Source: Porphyridium purpureum
Taxonomy: Eukaryota; Rhodophyta; Bangiophyceae; Porphyridiales; Porphyridiaceae
Direction: 5' to 3'
DNA: 64,000 nt
NCBI GenBank assembly: GCA_008690995.1
Contig: VRMN01000003.1
Location: forward strand, 310,001-374,000
Shown: in pieces, positions 18,901-29,666 of the stretch
Layout of the letters: every line of letters begins with the position of its first letter
How positions within the stretch are numbered: the stretch's first letter is position 1
Notes under the pieces: generated by a model
Database searches by the model: none
The model's input: the letters and a program-made list of their open reading frames with translations, nothing else
Told to the model about the DNA's origin: nothing
Program-made: the position numbers and the translations under genes

Positions 18901-19229
18901 CTCCTTCTGTAGCGCAATCTAAAGCACGCAACGCTCAGACCCTTGTGCGATCCCCACGGAATGACAGAACAAGTGCTGTAATCGGCAAGGAGGCCAGATG
19001 CTGCTCCGCCGGGCGCACAGTTGCACGCCTATCCGCAATGCGGCTGTGTACACCGTGGCTTCCATCACAAGAGCCATCCGTAGTGGTCATATTCGGCTGC
19101 CAAATGGACCTGACAACCTCTCCGGAGCAGGTAGATTGCGTTCCCGAAGAACAGTGTGAGAAAGAAAATAATGATATTCATAAAAGCATAAACGACCAGG
19201 TCTCGAATCCTGCGCCTGCACTGGATAAC
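15986..19229. repeat. Array unit B spacer
   Basis: 3.2 kb between the SAM ORF and the NOX B stop. It carries a GT/AT microsatellite (16600-16638), the G-rich motif (17968-17994), GGATCGT triplication near 18335, and the two imperfect block copies (about 17330-17555 and 18734-18968). Near-identical over most of its length to the other spacers. No convincing gene; frames with His-Thr runs merely read the GT repeat. Confidence 0.7.
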
Positions 19230-21686
19230 TTAAAAATTCTCTTTCGCGACAAGGACTCTGCACGTGCATATCTGGATCCTGTTGTCGCGAAGCATTTGCC
19301 TCTTCACCTCGAACAAATGCTCGGCTGTCACGCGATGCGCAACGCTCTGCAACTCGCGGGCAACTGCCGGTGCGCCGCAGTAGAAGACACCGACTGTCGA
19401 ACCGTGGTTCGGGGAGCCTCTGTGTGCGCGCAGGATCGCAGCGCTCATGATTTTATGCCAGTCAGGACGACCGGCGATCAGCTCGTGTTGTGGGCCGCAG
19501 CGTGAGCGATCGAAGGGATCCAAACGGACTAAGGTCTCAGGCTTGTCGCGTGTGGCGTAAAACTGCAGCGAAAACGAGCGTGGGAGACTCTTTGCCGACT
19601 CAGCAAGGTCCTCGGCCGCCCAGCTCATGCCGGTGTATGTTTTGTTCACCCAAATTCCTTGCATACTGAAGTCATCGTCGAGTGGATCCACCGACAGGGT
19701 GGATCCCTCGTTGCTTTGACGCGAAGGAACAGCGTATAGTTTCGTATGTCGCACATTTTCAGCCTCCAAGAGCTCCGGTGGACGCGCCGTCGCGTAATAG
19801 ATGAAAAAGATACGCACCGTGTGGACCAGCGTGTACACACCGTAGAACGAAAAGTACAGAACGGCATTCAACAGTGATGGTGAAATCGCGTCTGCGATTG
19901 AAGCGGCGAGTGACGCAACAGTCATGGCCACAATTGCAAGTTCCATGACGAAGATAATCGACACAATGTAGCGCTTACCATACGACGCGCCGGACAGAAT
20001 CACCTTGGGAACATAGATAAACAGAACGAGCAGGCTCGCAACAATTTCGATTGCAGCGGATTCCAAACTCTTTCCAAAAATCCATACGCACATGACAAGC
20101 GTCACGAGCATAATAGATATCAGAAATAAACAAATGTTGACCGTCATACTTTCAAGAATACTGGCCGCAAAGGCCACGCGAGCACGAGTTGTCATGGTCG
20201 CGCGACTAACGCGTTCAAAGCCAAGCACGTCTGTGAACGCCATGTCGCCATGATCCAACACGAATTGCTCCTCCTCAGTGAGGGGCAGCTCGGGTACTTC
20301 GGGAGCGTTCCACGTCCTTTCTGATCCTGATGACGACAGGCCGTCCGCATCCTGCAATGATTCATCTCGCATCAAAATCCTCGTCTCATCCACTATGTGA
20401 TGCCACACAGAAAGCAGCGGCGTCACACCGATACCGGTTCCAATCACGACAATGTGCCTGTACGCAGAGAACTTTTGGGCAGGCGCACCGAAGCCGCCCC
20501 GCAAACTTGCCCCGACAATGCCTGCAGTAGATCCACTTTCCGCGTCGGTCGCCGTCGCGCTATTCGCTAGTTCCCACAGTGCTCCTGTCCAGCGACCGGC
20601 CGCCTTGATAAAGAACGTCGCCTCCCCGCGGTCGTTGGGCGCGGATGCTATCGTGAAGGCGTGCCACTCCCACACAGAGATTTCCTTGATGCGAATGTCA
20701 GCATACTGTCCTGCAGAGTACCTCCATCCGGGCACCTGCAGAATCAGCTTCGTCACCCTGTCTTCGCCATCCTCATGCGCGCTGATGTGGACCACGGTCG
20801 CCTCCCGGGCAGCGTGGCGCACGCGCCGCATGATGACGTCAATGATGTACAAGACCAGCGGGCCCGCCAAGAAGTACACCGTGATTGGGTACCCACGTTG
20901 CGTGCCGTGAATGATGAGCAGCGGGATGGCAGACACAATCCCAATCACATGCGACAACCAGAAAATGCGAAACCCAATCGTGCTGCGCCGTACCTTCTCC
21001 AGCGTCGTCGCGAAAAACAGCAGAAACACAACGAGGAGTAAGATGCCCGTGATGAGCAGCTGCAGCGTCGCAAAGCCGGCACCAAACGTCCACACGGGGC
21101 CTCCGTCGTTGATGACAATCGCTTCCGTGGCATAGTTCACAACCTGCGGGACGGTGTGAATAACACAGCCGGCAATGACAATTGTCAGTGCGATCAAACG
21201 ATGGTACTTTGGCATCACCTTGTCCACCGGAAACGCATACTGGATCGGCGTGCTCCGCACCCATGTCCAGAACCACTTGCTGCCGGTTACAAATACGACT
21301 GCAGCGTTCCACGAGACCAACCGGCCAGCGCCACGTGCAATGGGCAAGGTGTACCGCAGAATCTTACTCTCCGTGGTCCAATGAGGTGCCGTGAATTCCC
21401 ACACACCCCACGTTGCCATACAGATATCCAACGCAATCAGCAGCGCGAGCGTGGCCAAGTTGGCACCTTGGTTGGAGAAGAACGCCTCACTCCTCGTCCA
21501 GAACGAACCTACCCTGGGTTCTTTGGCCTTGGTCTCCTTTGCCTTGCCCGTCTTCGCCTGTTCGCTGTTTGGTTGATATGCGGCATTTTCTCGCTCAGCT
21601 GTGCGCGCTGGCACCTCGTGTGCCCCTCGTGGAACGTCCTGTGGCGCAGCCGCGGCCAGTGCGCCTGCGTCGCCCGCGTCTGCCAT
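19230..21686 (-). CDS. NADPH oxidase copy B, type 1, with Copia inserted 147 bp upstream
   Basis: 818 aa, same domain order and key residues as copy A (paired heme His, HAFTIAS, GTGIGVTP, YCGAPA, KENF end). It belongs with D and F in the inserted membrane block (IFGKSLESAA) and in SHVIGIV near the second heme pair. Its protein is almost identical to D (one difference noticed, LLLVVF versus LLFVVF), as expected if the B and D blocks are recent duplicates. The first 147 bp of its promoter are followed by a Copia LTR pointing at it. Confidence 0.85.
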   Translation of the reverse strand: MADAGDAGALAAAAPQDVPRGAHEVPARTAERENAAYQPNSEQAKTGKAKETKAKEPRVGSFWTRSEAFFSNQGANLATLALLIALDICMATWGVWEFTAPHWTTESKILRYTLPIARGAGRLVSWNAAVVFVTGSKWFWTWVRSTPIQYAFPVDKVMPKYHRLIALTIVIAGCVIHTVPQVVNYATEAIVINDGGPVWTFGAGFATLQLLITGILLLVVFLLFFATTLEKVRRSTIGFRIFWLSHVIGIVSAIPLLIIHGTQRGYPITVYFLAGPLVLYIIDVIMRRVRHAAREATVVHISAHEDGEDRVTKLILQVPGWRYSAGQYADIRIKEISVWEWHAFTIASAPNDRGEATFFIKAAGRWTGALWELANSATATDAESGSTAGIVGASLRGGFGAPAQKFSAYRHIVVIGTGIGVTPLLSVWHHIVDETRILMRDESLQDADGLSSSGSERTWNAPEVPELPLTEEEQFVLDHGDMAFTDVLGFERVSRATMTTRARVAFAASILESMTVNICLFLISIMLVTLVMCVWIFGKSLESAAIEIVASLLVLFIYVPKVILSGASYGKRYIVSIIFVMELAIVAMTVASLAASIADAISPSLLNAVLYFSFYGVYTLVHTVRIFFIYYATARPPELLEAENVRHTKLYAVPSRQSNEGSTLSVDPLDDDFSMQGIWVNKTYTGMSWAAEDLAESAKSLPRSFSLQFYATRDKPETLVRLDPFDRSRCGPQHELIAGRPDWHKIMSAAILRAHRGSPNHGSTVGVFYCGAPAVARELQSVAHRVTAEHLFEVKRQMLRDNRIQICTCRVLVAKENF

Positions 21687-21833
21687 GACTGCGACCTTCC
21701 CACTCGGCTACGGCTCGACTCGCCTCGCTACGACGGGATCACGCAAATGCCCGCGCGCGCGTGTGTGTTCTTGTACCTGCTCTCCACACGGCGTGTGAAG
21801 TCGAGCGCAGCCATGCCCGTGGGCGTGTGTCCT
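21687..21833 (-). promoter_or_regulatory. Residual type 1 promoter of NOX B, up to the Copia insertion
   Basis: 147 bp matching the proximal part of the NOX A upstream region, ending at GTCCT (21829-21833), the left copy of the target-site duplication. The distal part of the original promoter lies at 33567-33967 beyond the element. Confidence 0.65.
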
Positions 21834-22310
21834 AGTTGAAGCCAGGGGCCCTGCGCGGGCACCTGTCCGCTGCTGCGAGCGCGGCTTCATTCCTTTTTGA
21901 TAGAGCAAAATTCGCTCTTCTGGTGTTGAAGGAGGAGTTGACTAGAAGGTAGCTGAGTCCTAATTCCGGCTTCACGGGGACAGATTTCTGAAAACAACTC
22001 TCATATATCTTTAAAGCTCCTTACTTCTTAAAATGTCTAGGCTATCTCCGAAAACTACTCGAAAGACTCGCGCTTTTATACCCGCCGCTGCTCAGCTTGT
22101 GTCCGCTCCAGCGATGCTCCGATTCTGCGGCGCTATTCCGCGAAGTCGCGCTGCCCGTTACAGTGTGCTGGCCAGGTGTTCCCAAAAGGCCGTCAATACC
22201 ACAGGCCCGTTACGAGTGCTACTCCGGCGCTGGCAAGGGATAATTGAACCGGTTACAATTCTTGTCGCGACTCCGGCTTGGAACTTGGTGTCGCGGTGAC
22301 GGTTTCAACT
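21834..22310 (-). repeat. Copia 1 LTR nearest NOX B
   Basis: 477-bp LTR, the 3' LTR of the minus-strand element. A TATAAAA-type box lies at 22074-22080 on the minus strand, directed toward NOX B. The 3' end of the polyprotein frame extends into this LTR. Confidence 0.9.
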
Positions 22311-24440
22311 CTGCCCCCCTTTGTGCCACTTTCTTGGAAGTGGGACAAAGCGCTCTCCTCAATCCAATTTCTGAGGATTACCTGACCTGTGCCAGTGACC
22401 CGCTTGGTGAGACAGTCTGCGGGATTCCTATTGCCGCGAATCCACGTGAGTTGCTGGAGCTCTCCGGTTTCTAGTTCATGGCGAATCAAGGCAGCGTCAA
22501 GACGCAGAAATTTTTCAATGTCGCATGAGCTGGTGGTTAGATTCGCTTGCATCCCTTTTGAGTCCGTAAATGCATGGATAGGAACCTTGACTTGCGCGAA
22601 TTCGTAGAAAAACGCCTGGATCAGCTTGGCCGCTGCATAACCTTGGGTTATAGCCAGCAGCTCCGCATGTGGAGTGCTGTAAACAACCTTTCGCATTCTC
22701 CGCGACTCCCAATCCACAAGATGTGACACTGATATTCTTGACTTCCAGGTCAGTCCGATGGCAATGCCCAATTGAGCATGCGGCAATTCCTTTCCATGTG
22801 GGAAGCCTGCGTCCGTAAATACTTCGATTACAGCCTTCTCCCACATATGAGCGAAGTCCTTGCCTCTGCACGGGCGATTAAGTACCTTCTTGAATGATAG
22901 GCAGTTCGGCTGTCTCTTGCACTCCTTAAGTACTCCATTGGCGAGACGTAAATCATGAACGGAAAGATGTGCCGCTCTTTGTAAAAGAAAGGATGCAGCG
23001 AAGGCCGCCACAGGACTTGTTCGATGACCTAGCCAATTGAGCTTGCCACAGAGCTTGAGATAGTCCTTGTGATCCTTATCCACGACTGCCGCCTTGTCTT
23101 TAGGTACTTCAAGTGCTTCAATTTCTGCCGCATAGTCGCGTTGATTGAGAGTGATCCTGTCACTCGACGTTTCGACATTCCAGCCGACGAAGCGCATGCT
23201 TTCTGGGGCAAGCACTCGCGTGCCTAATTTGAAACGCTTTTCAAATTGCACGAGGAAGGCTGTTACAGCTTCCTTGGTTCCACATCCAAAGATGTCATCC
23301 ACATATTTGGCTAAAAGTAGGTTGCGCGATGGCGAGAAAAAGATTTGTGGAAAGAACAGAGATTGACGGAGACCCATGTTCCGTAGTTCTCCATCGCTGC
23401 ACTTCAACCACTGCCTTCCGGCATCACGCAAGCCGTAAGGCATCTTGAGAAGTTTCCACAGTGTACGTCGTCTGGCCTCCAAGAAAGGTGGTAGTCGCAC
23501 GAAAATCAACCTAGGTGCTGGTCCGCTTTTCATATAAGCCCCTTCCACGTCGCCATTGAAAGCTTGCCAACCCATGGCTGCACAAATACTTGCCACGAGC
23601 CGTTGAGCGTTGCTGTTTGGTACGGGTGCATCACCACGTACCATTGATCTTTCCTTGTCTCGATGACCGTGTAGAACTAGTCGAGCCTTCAGCCTGCGCT
23701 GCTTGTTACCAGCTGCAGGTTTGACATTAAAGAGCACGTGGCATCCTATCACATTCGCACCGGACGGGATTTGGGACACGTCAACCTCTTCATATGCACC
23801 GTTCCACACCTGGAGTTCACGTGTCAGCGCTTCCTCGAAAATATTCGACGGTAGACCACAATTCATCGCCTTATTATATGAAAATGGATTTGTTCCAAAT
23901 ATCTCCTCCACCCTTGCAACATAGTCATGCTCACCAAGATAAATCTCTATCAGTCGCTGTGTTCGGCGTCGTACCCGGCTGGATGCACGCACTGGAGTCT
24001 CCGGCGTCTTCCGCTTTCGATCCCTCCTTACACGTTTGATGTCATGAATGTCGGCGTTGTTTGCTTTCCCGAAATCACCAGTGTCGTTAGGCATTCGTTT
24101 TAAGTGGGCACGTTGATCTTCATCCTCCTTGTCTTTTGTCACTAATTCATTCGGAGATGTGTCAACGTTGCCGTCCGCTGCAAAGTGCCTGCGCTTGATT
24201 TCTTGCTCTTCGCTATCAGACCCCTCTTGCAGTGGTCTCTCACGTTTTTCTGTGCCTGTTGAATCCTCAAAACTTGTTTCCTCGTGAGAAATAGCATTTT
24301 CTTCTGCTTCGGTGATTGCTTGCTGAGAGCTTTCGGATGTTGCCGGTTTCATGGCCGTAGATGTTTCTTCAACAATGAGACCAGTAGCACCTTCTGTTAC
24401 TCTTGTTGAGGCCAACTCTTCGGGAATAGCTGCTTCCATT

Positions 24441-24732
24441 TGTCGCGAGCGACCTGATGCAGGTCTCAGTACAGCGAGTACGCAGAGGTACAGTCCCTAA
24501 GTGTACTGAAAGTACAGCTGTGGGTGTACCGTGTGGTACAGCTGAGTTATGTTGAGGGCCGCGGGATTGGGTTATTCCGAGGGCTGAACCCGCCGGGCAA
24601 GCCGTTGCGGCGCCGGAAGGCGGGTATAAAACAGAGCGAGCGGCAGCCGAACGAAGAAAAAAGGCTAGGAAGAAGAGAGGAGGTAGAGGAGGAGAGAAGA
24701 AGAAGTAAAGAAAAGAAGCTCCGTTTGTGACA
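24441..24732 (+). repeat. Gypsy left LTR
   Basis: 292 bp, with a TATAAAAC box at 24625-24632 and a purine-rich GAAGAAGAG tract downstream of it. Reads as identical to the right LTR. Confidence 0.92.
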
Positions 24733-24789
24733 TAATTTGCAAATTGGTCGTGTGGGAGCGAGGAAGTGTGGGGTTGGGAGTGGGATAGG

Positions 24790-26088
24790 ATGGCGCGTGG
24801 GCGTGGGGCAGGAGTTGGAGAGGCAGGTGGGCCTCGCGAGGCAGCAGTTGTGGCAGGACTTGGGGAGCCACGCAGCGGATCCGCGATCATCGAAGCAGGG
24901 GCCGCTCGTGCCGGGGGCCCAGCGCCAGAAGACGGGCCTGTCGTGGAGCACCAGGGTGAAGCTGTCGACAATGAGCAGGGGACGCCAGGTCACCTGGAAG
25001 CCGCAGCCGACGCAGAGTCCGTTGTCCCGGTTGGAGACCTAGCTGCACCGGGCGGAGCCGAAGTGATGGCCCTTCGCGCTCGCGTTGCTGAACTGGAGGC
25101 CCAGGCGCACAGCCGCAACTCGGCGCAGACCTCGGGCCGTACCATGGATCGGTCGTTCTGGGAGGAGCAGTTGAAGCTCGCAGCAACCTTTCGCGAGGCG
25201 GTCCGCAGTGCTCAAGTTCTTATCAAGGCCCCAGGTGACGCTCATTTCTTCGCGTCGCGGACCTGCTGGGAGTCGCACGCGGACACACTTGGCCTCGCAA
25301 GGGACAATGTCGCGGAGCACATCAGCGCTTGCTTTGGTGGGCCCGCGGTGTCAAGGTACCAAGCCGTGATCAAAGATGTCGATGCGGCAGGGCCCGGCGC
25401 AGCGAACCGTGTGTGGAAGGCACTGGAGTCCATGTTTTTCAATGTCGAGCACCGCCAGGCTTTGAAAGCCGAGCTCCGCCGCATGAAGTTCCAACCGGGG
25501 AAAGCCAGCTTGAGTGTCTTTCTGAACGACCTGGAGACCAAGGCTGACGGGCTCAAGATGGACGACGAGGACAAGAAGGACGTGTTGATCGAAGCCATGG
25601 ACTCCGCGTTCTTGAAGAACACGGTCCGCATGATCGGCGTGAGCGTCTCGTTCACCAAGCTGCGCTCAGCTCTGGTGGACCACGTCGGTGAAGATGGTTT
25701 GAAGGGTCTACCGAGTCGCCCGCTTCCTCCGTTTGGCCAGCAACGCCCGCTTGGCCGCGAGAGAGTGGGCCGCATAGGCGAGGTCCCGGGCACGACGATC
25801 CAGAAGCGCGGTCGTGACTACGGCCTGTACGCAGAGGATGTGTACCAGGTCGAGAGCTTCGGGCCACAGGCCAAGCGCCAAGCCCTTCCGACTGCTTTGC
25901 CCGGACAGCCGCAGTGCTGGCAGTGCGGCGAACTTGGACACTTGAAGAGGGATTGCCGCAATGGATGGCCACGGGCCGATGGGGGAGTGCATCGCCCCGC
26001 GGGCCAAGGTGGAGCACCACGTGCGCCGTATCCGGACGGTGGCTTGAGCCACGGACCAAAAAACGGGCAGTGGGGCAGCAAGCAGTAG
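24790..26088 (+). CDS. gag: Gypsy gag
   Basis: 432 aa from ATG 24790. The central part (FWEEQLKLAATFREAV, then WKALESMFFN and FQPGKASLSVFLNDLE) has the retrotransposon-gag helical pattern, followed by a Pro-rich linker and the CCHC zinc knuckle near the C-terminus. It packages element RNA in virus-like particles. The pol frame opens in a different register within its last ~170 bp, the gag-pol overlap usual in this family. Confidence 0.88.
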   Translation: MARGRGAGVGEAGGPREAAVVAGLGEPRSGSAIIEAGAARAGGPAPEDGPVVEHQGEAVDNEQGTPGHLEAAADAESVVPVGDLAAPGGAEVMALRARVAELEAQAHSRNSAQTSGRTMDRSFWEEQLKLAATFREAVRSAQVLIKAPGDAHFFASRTCWESHADTLGLARDNVAEHISACFGGPAVSRYQAVIKDVDAAGPGAANRVWKALESMFFNVEHRQALKAELRRMKFQPGKASLSVFLNDLETKADGLKMDDEDKKDVLIEAMDSAFLKNTVRMIGVSVSFTKLRSALVDHVGEDGLKGLPSRPLPPFGQQRPLGRERVGRIGEVPGTTIQKRGRDYGLYAEDVYQVESFGPQAKRQALPTALPGQPQCWQCGELGHLKRDCRNGWPRADGGVHRPAGQGGAPRAPYPDGGLSHGPKNGQWGSKQ

Positions 26089-29000
26089 CTGCCCCCTGCA
26101 TGGAATGGTGGGAGCCGGGCGATGCCTCAGGTGAGGCAGAGTTGCAAGGCGCGGCGTACGCCAAGGAACAAGACGGCGACGCGGAGCTGGCCGTGCGTGC
26201 GGACAACAGTCCGACGTTGCGGGTGAAGCTCACCGCATGTGGCCAGGCAGTGGTCGCACTGGCAGTTCTGGACACGGGCGCAAACTCAACATGGGTGAGC
26301 CCGAGCGTGGCTGACCGGCTCGGCTTGAAAACGCAGCCGTCAAGTTGGGGAGCGCGAGGGCCGGACGGCGCCTCCTTGGGCAGAGTCAGCGTTGGGTTTC
26401 TGGATCTGCATCTCGGGTCTTTCGTTTTTCCGTGCGAGACGGTCCGAGTGGCGGAACACCTCAAGACAGATCTCTTAATCGGCTGGGACTTCCAGGTTCG
26501 AGAAGTCGCGGCCGTGCTGCCAGGTCAAGCTGTGTTCTTCAAGCGTGGAGGTTCTCTACCGTTCGAGCAAGTGAGTGGTCTGCCGGGCCCAGAACACATC
26601 GGTCATCTTGAAGAACCGGGCGAGATTGATCGTCGAATCGCCCAGCTGGAGCAGAAGCACGCGGCCGAGAAAGAGGAAGCCCTGCGCAACGCCGCGGCCA
26701 TCGAGCTTGGGCATCTCGAGCCCGAGCAGCGCAAACGAGTCGGCGACGTCCTAGCTGAGGCGTGGGTGCTGTTCAGGCCGTCCATGGGATTAACGGACCT
26801 GGTGGAACACACCATCACTGTCGAACCGGGCCAGCGCCCTCTGGTGGCCAAAGTGCGCAGGCGCTCAGAGGCCGAGAACGAGGCTGAGCGCAGCCTGGTC
26901 GAAGCCCTTGTCGCTAAGGGAGTGCTGCAGCCGAGCACGTCGGAGTGTGCAGCAGCCAACGTACTGATCCGGAAACCAGATGGATCGTATCGGATGACTA
27001 CCGACTTTCGCCCGCTCAATGCAATCACAATCAAGGACAGGTACCCAATCCCAGACGTTGGGGAGATGCTCGACTGGCTTTCGAGGCGCCGATGGAAGAG
27101 CGCTCTCGATCTCAAGGACGGGTTTTTCCAGGTGCCCCTTGCGCCAGAAAGCATGCATTTGACTGCCATGATCACACGTGAGGGGCTATTTGAATACACG
27201 CGTCTGCCGCAGGGCTGCTGCAATAGCCCGCCAACGTTTCAGCGACTCAACAACCGGATTTTGGGCCCTATGCGCCATGCACACGCGCAGATCTACATTG
27301 ACGATCTGACAGTGGGACATGAGACCTTCGAGGAACATGTGGAAGGACTTCGTCAGATCTTGCGAAGGTTCGCGGCGTCGGGACTTACACTGTCGGCCCG
27401 CAAGTGCAAGATTGCTCTGGCAGAAGTACAGTTTCTGGGCCATCGCATTGGCCCGCAAGGTTTGCGGCCTGGGGTAGATAAGACGCGGGCAATCCTGGAG
27501 TGGCCAGAGCCAGAAGAAGCGAAGGACCTGCAGCGGTTCCTGGGACTGGTCGGCTGGTTTCGTAACTTCATACCGAACTTCGAGGAGCGTGCCCTCCCGC
27601 TGAGGCGAGCGCTGACTGGGCTCGGATTGACGGACAAGAAAGGTGGCTTCCACCGGAAGACGGCCGGTGGCGCAGAGTGGGCGAGCAGATTCGGGGACGA
27701 CCAGCGCGCCGCGTTCATAGACCTACGCCATGCGCTAGGTGATCCGATGGACGACGGTAGCGCAGTCCTGGTTGCATTCAATCCGGCCGCCGAGATGGTT
27801 CTTGAAGTCGACGCGAGCCAGGTGGGCATTGGCGCGGTCTTGCTTCAAGGGGACCAGCGGCGCCCGGTGGCCTTTTACTCAAGGGCATTCCGAGGCGCAG
27901 AGCTGAACTACAGCGTCACGGAGCAAGAGTGCTTGGGTGCCATACTATCCATGGAAAAGTTCAGGCACTATCTGTTCGGCAAGAAGTTCATTCTCGTGAC
28001 GGATCACTCGGCGCTGCTGTGGCTGCTTCGCCAGAAAGAGCCACGGGGTCGGACGGCAAGGTGGATCATGCGCGTGCAAGATTTCGAGTTTGACGTGAAG
28101 CACAAGCCAGGCGCAGCGAATATCGTGGCCGATGCGCTATCGCGTACTCCTCTGGACACTGGCACGGAAGAAGAGGTCCGGGAGGTACGGGACACGCAAG
28201 ACAGTGGGGCGCTATACGCTGTGCCCACGGACGACGAGCTCAGAGCAGCGTACGCAGAGGACGAGCAAATCTGCGCGGAGCTCAAGAACCTATCAGGACC
28301 CGCGCCAAAGTACTCCTTCCCTGAGTATATCGTGGACGAAGACGGGATTGTGTTTGCGTTGCTGAAAGACATGCCCAGGCGGGTGGTCCCTGACGCGCTT
28401 GTGTCGGCAGTTCTCAACGTCTATCACGGAGCCCCGCTGTCAGCTCACATGGGGACGGCGAGGACGGCGGCGAGGATAGCCGACGCGCAGTGGTGGTGGC
28501 CCGGGTGGACAGAAGACGTTCGGAAGTTCGTTCGGTGCTGCCACGAGTGCATAGCGCGCAAGGCACCACCACCCCGCCGGAACGCGGCGATGGTGCAGTA
28601 CTCGGCGTCCAGACGCTTTGAAATTGTAGGCATGGACATCCTCACCATCAGTCCGGAGACGCGAACGGGAAATATCAAGGTGCTCGTCATGATGGATGCT
28701 TGGACGCGATGGGCGGTTGCCGTGGCGCTCCCGGACGAGAAGGCAGAGACCGTGGCGCGGAGTTTCCTGCAGACGTGGTTGACTGTCTTTGGCCCGCCGG
28801 AGTCCATCTTGTCCGACCGGGGCTCAAACTTTGTCGGTGAGGTGATCACGTCGCTTTGCGCCAGACTCGGAATCCGGAGGCTCATGACGACAGCCTACCA
28901 CCCGCAGACGAACGGAAGGGTGGAGCGCTTCAATGCGACCCTGTGCAAGATGCTGTCGGCGTACGTCAGTGCAAGCTCGCGCGACTGGGATAGGTGGCTG

Positions 29001-29666
29001 TCCGTTGTAACCTACGCGTACAACACGTCGCGCCACGCAGCCACCGGCTTCTCGCCGTACGAAATGATGTTTGGGTCGCCAGCCAAGGACTGGGCAAGCA
29101 TGGCCGGACCGCGAGCGGTTGAAGGGGGCCAGCAACCGCAAGATATCTCCGCACAGCTGGCGCGCGCCTATCGGCTCGCCGGGAATAAGATGTCGGAGAA
29201 CGCCGAGAGGTTTGCAAGGTACTATGACAGAAACATTCATCGGAACAAGGAAACGTTTGCCGAGGGCGACATCGTATACGTGTGGTGCCCAAGTACGAGG
29301 CAGGGTCGCAAGCTGACAAAGCCGTGGCTCGGACCTTTCCGCATCACAAAGCGGAACGGGGTTCACGCAGTCGTGGTCAGCGCAAACGGCCGAGATGACG
29401 CAGAGCTCCATGGCCAGCTCGTGCATGTGAACCGCTTGCACAAGGCAGACCCGGACGTGGTAGACATGGCCGGCACGAACGTGTTCGCTGGAGGAGATGC
29501 AAGTTGGGTGGTGGAGGCAATTGTGGAAGATCGGGCTGCGGGTGGAGGCCGCGAGTACAAGGTGAGATGGCGGGGTATGGGGAAGCGAGGCGACACATGG
29601 GAGGCTGAGAAGACGCTCCCGCCCATGCTGGTAGCCGCGTACCGAGACATGGCAGAAGGTGTTTGA
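25914..29666 (+). CDS. pol: Gypsy pol (PR-RT-RH-INT-chromodomain)
   Basis: Open frame of about 1,250 codons overlapping the end of gag, probably made as a Gag-Pol fusion by recoding, as is common in the family. In order: aspartic protease VLDTGANSTWVS, RT with LPQGCCNSP and YIDDLTVG, RNase H LEVDASQVGIGAVLL, integrase zinc finger (H-x-H spacing then CCHECI), the DDE core, and a chromodomain in the last ~60 residues that may steer integration toward marked chromatin. Confidence 0.9.
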   Translation: MLAVRRTWTLEEGLPQWMATGRWGSASPRGPRWSTTCAVSGRWLEPRTKKRAVGQQAVAAPCMEWWEPGDASGEAELQGAAYAKEQDGDAELAVRADNSPTLRVKLTACGQAVVALAVLDTGANSTWVSPSVADRLGLKTQPSSWGARGPDGASLGRVSVGFLDLHLGSFVFPCETVRVAEHLKTDLLIGWDFQVREVAAVLPGQAVFFKRGGSLPFEQVSGLPGPEHIGHLEEPGEIDRRIAQLEQKHAAEKEEALRNAAAIELGHLEPEQRKRVGDVLAEAWVLFRPSMGLTDLVEHTITVEPGQRPLVAKVRRRSEAENEAERSLVEALVAKGVLQPSTSECAAANVLIRKPDGSYRMTTDFRPLNAITIKDRYPIPDVGEMLDWLSRRRWKSALDLKDGFFQVPLAPESMHLTAMITREGLFEYTRLPQGCCNSPPTFQRLNNRILGPMRHAHAQIYIDDLTVGHETFEEHVEGLRQILRRFAASGLTLSARKCKIALAEVQFLGHRIGPQGLRPGVDKTRAILEWPEPEEAKDLQRFLGLVGWFRNFIPNFEERALPLRRALTGLGLTDKKGGFHRKTAGGAEWASRFGDDQRAAFIDLRHALGDPMDDGSAVLVAFNPAAEMVLEVDASQVGIGAVLLQGDQRRPVAFYSRAFRGAELNYSVTEQECLGAILSMEKFRHYLFGKKFILVTDHSALLWLLRQKEPRGRTARWIMRVQDFEFDVKHKPGAANIVADALSRTPLDTGTEEEVREVRDTQDSGALYAVPTDDELRAAYAEDEQICAELKNLSGPAPKYSFPEYIVDEDGIVFALLKDMPRRVVPDALVSAVLNVYHGAPLSAHMGTARTAARIADAQWWWPGWTEDVRKFVRCCHECIARKAPPPRRNAAMVQYSASRRFEIVGMDILTISPETRTGNIKVLVMMDAWTRWAVAVALPDEKAETVARSFLQTWLTVFGPPESILSDRGSNFVGEVITSLCARLGIRRLMTTAYHPQTNGRVERFNATLCKMLSAYVSASSRDWDRWLSVVTYAYNTSRHAATGFSPYEMMFGSPAKDWASMAGPRAVEGGQQPQDISAQLARAYRLAGNKMSENAERFARYYDRNIHRNKETFAEGDIVYVWCPSTRQGRKLTKPWLGPFRITKRNGVHAVVVSANGRDDAELHGQLVHVNRLHKADPDVVDMAGTNVFAGGDASWVVEAIVEDRAAGGGREYKVRWRGMGKRGDTWEAEKTLPPMLVAAYRDMAEGV

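Noticed and set aside
24524-24730. 68-codon frame in the Gypsy LTR
   Set aside because: Lys/Arg/Glu-rich translation of the purine tract; non-coding LTR leader.
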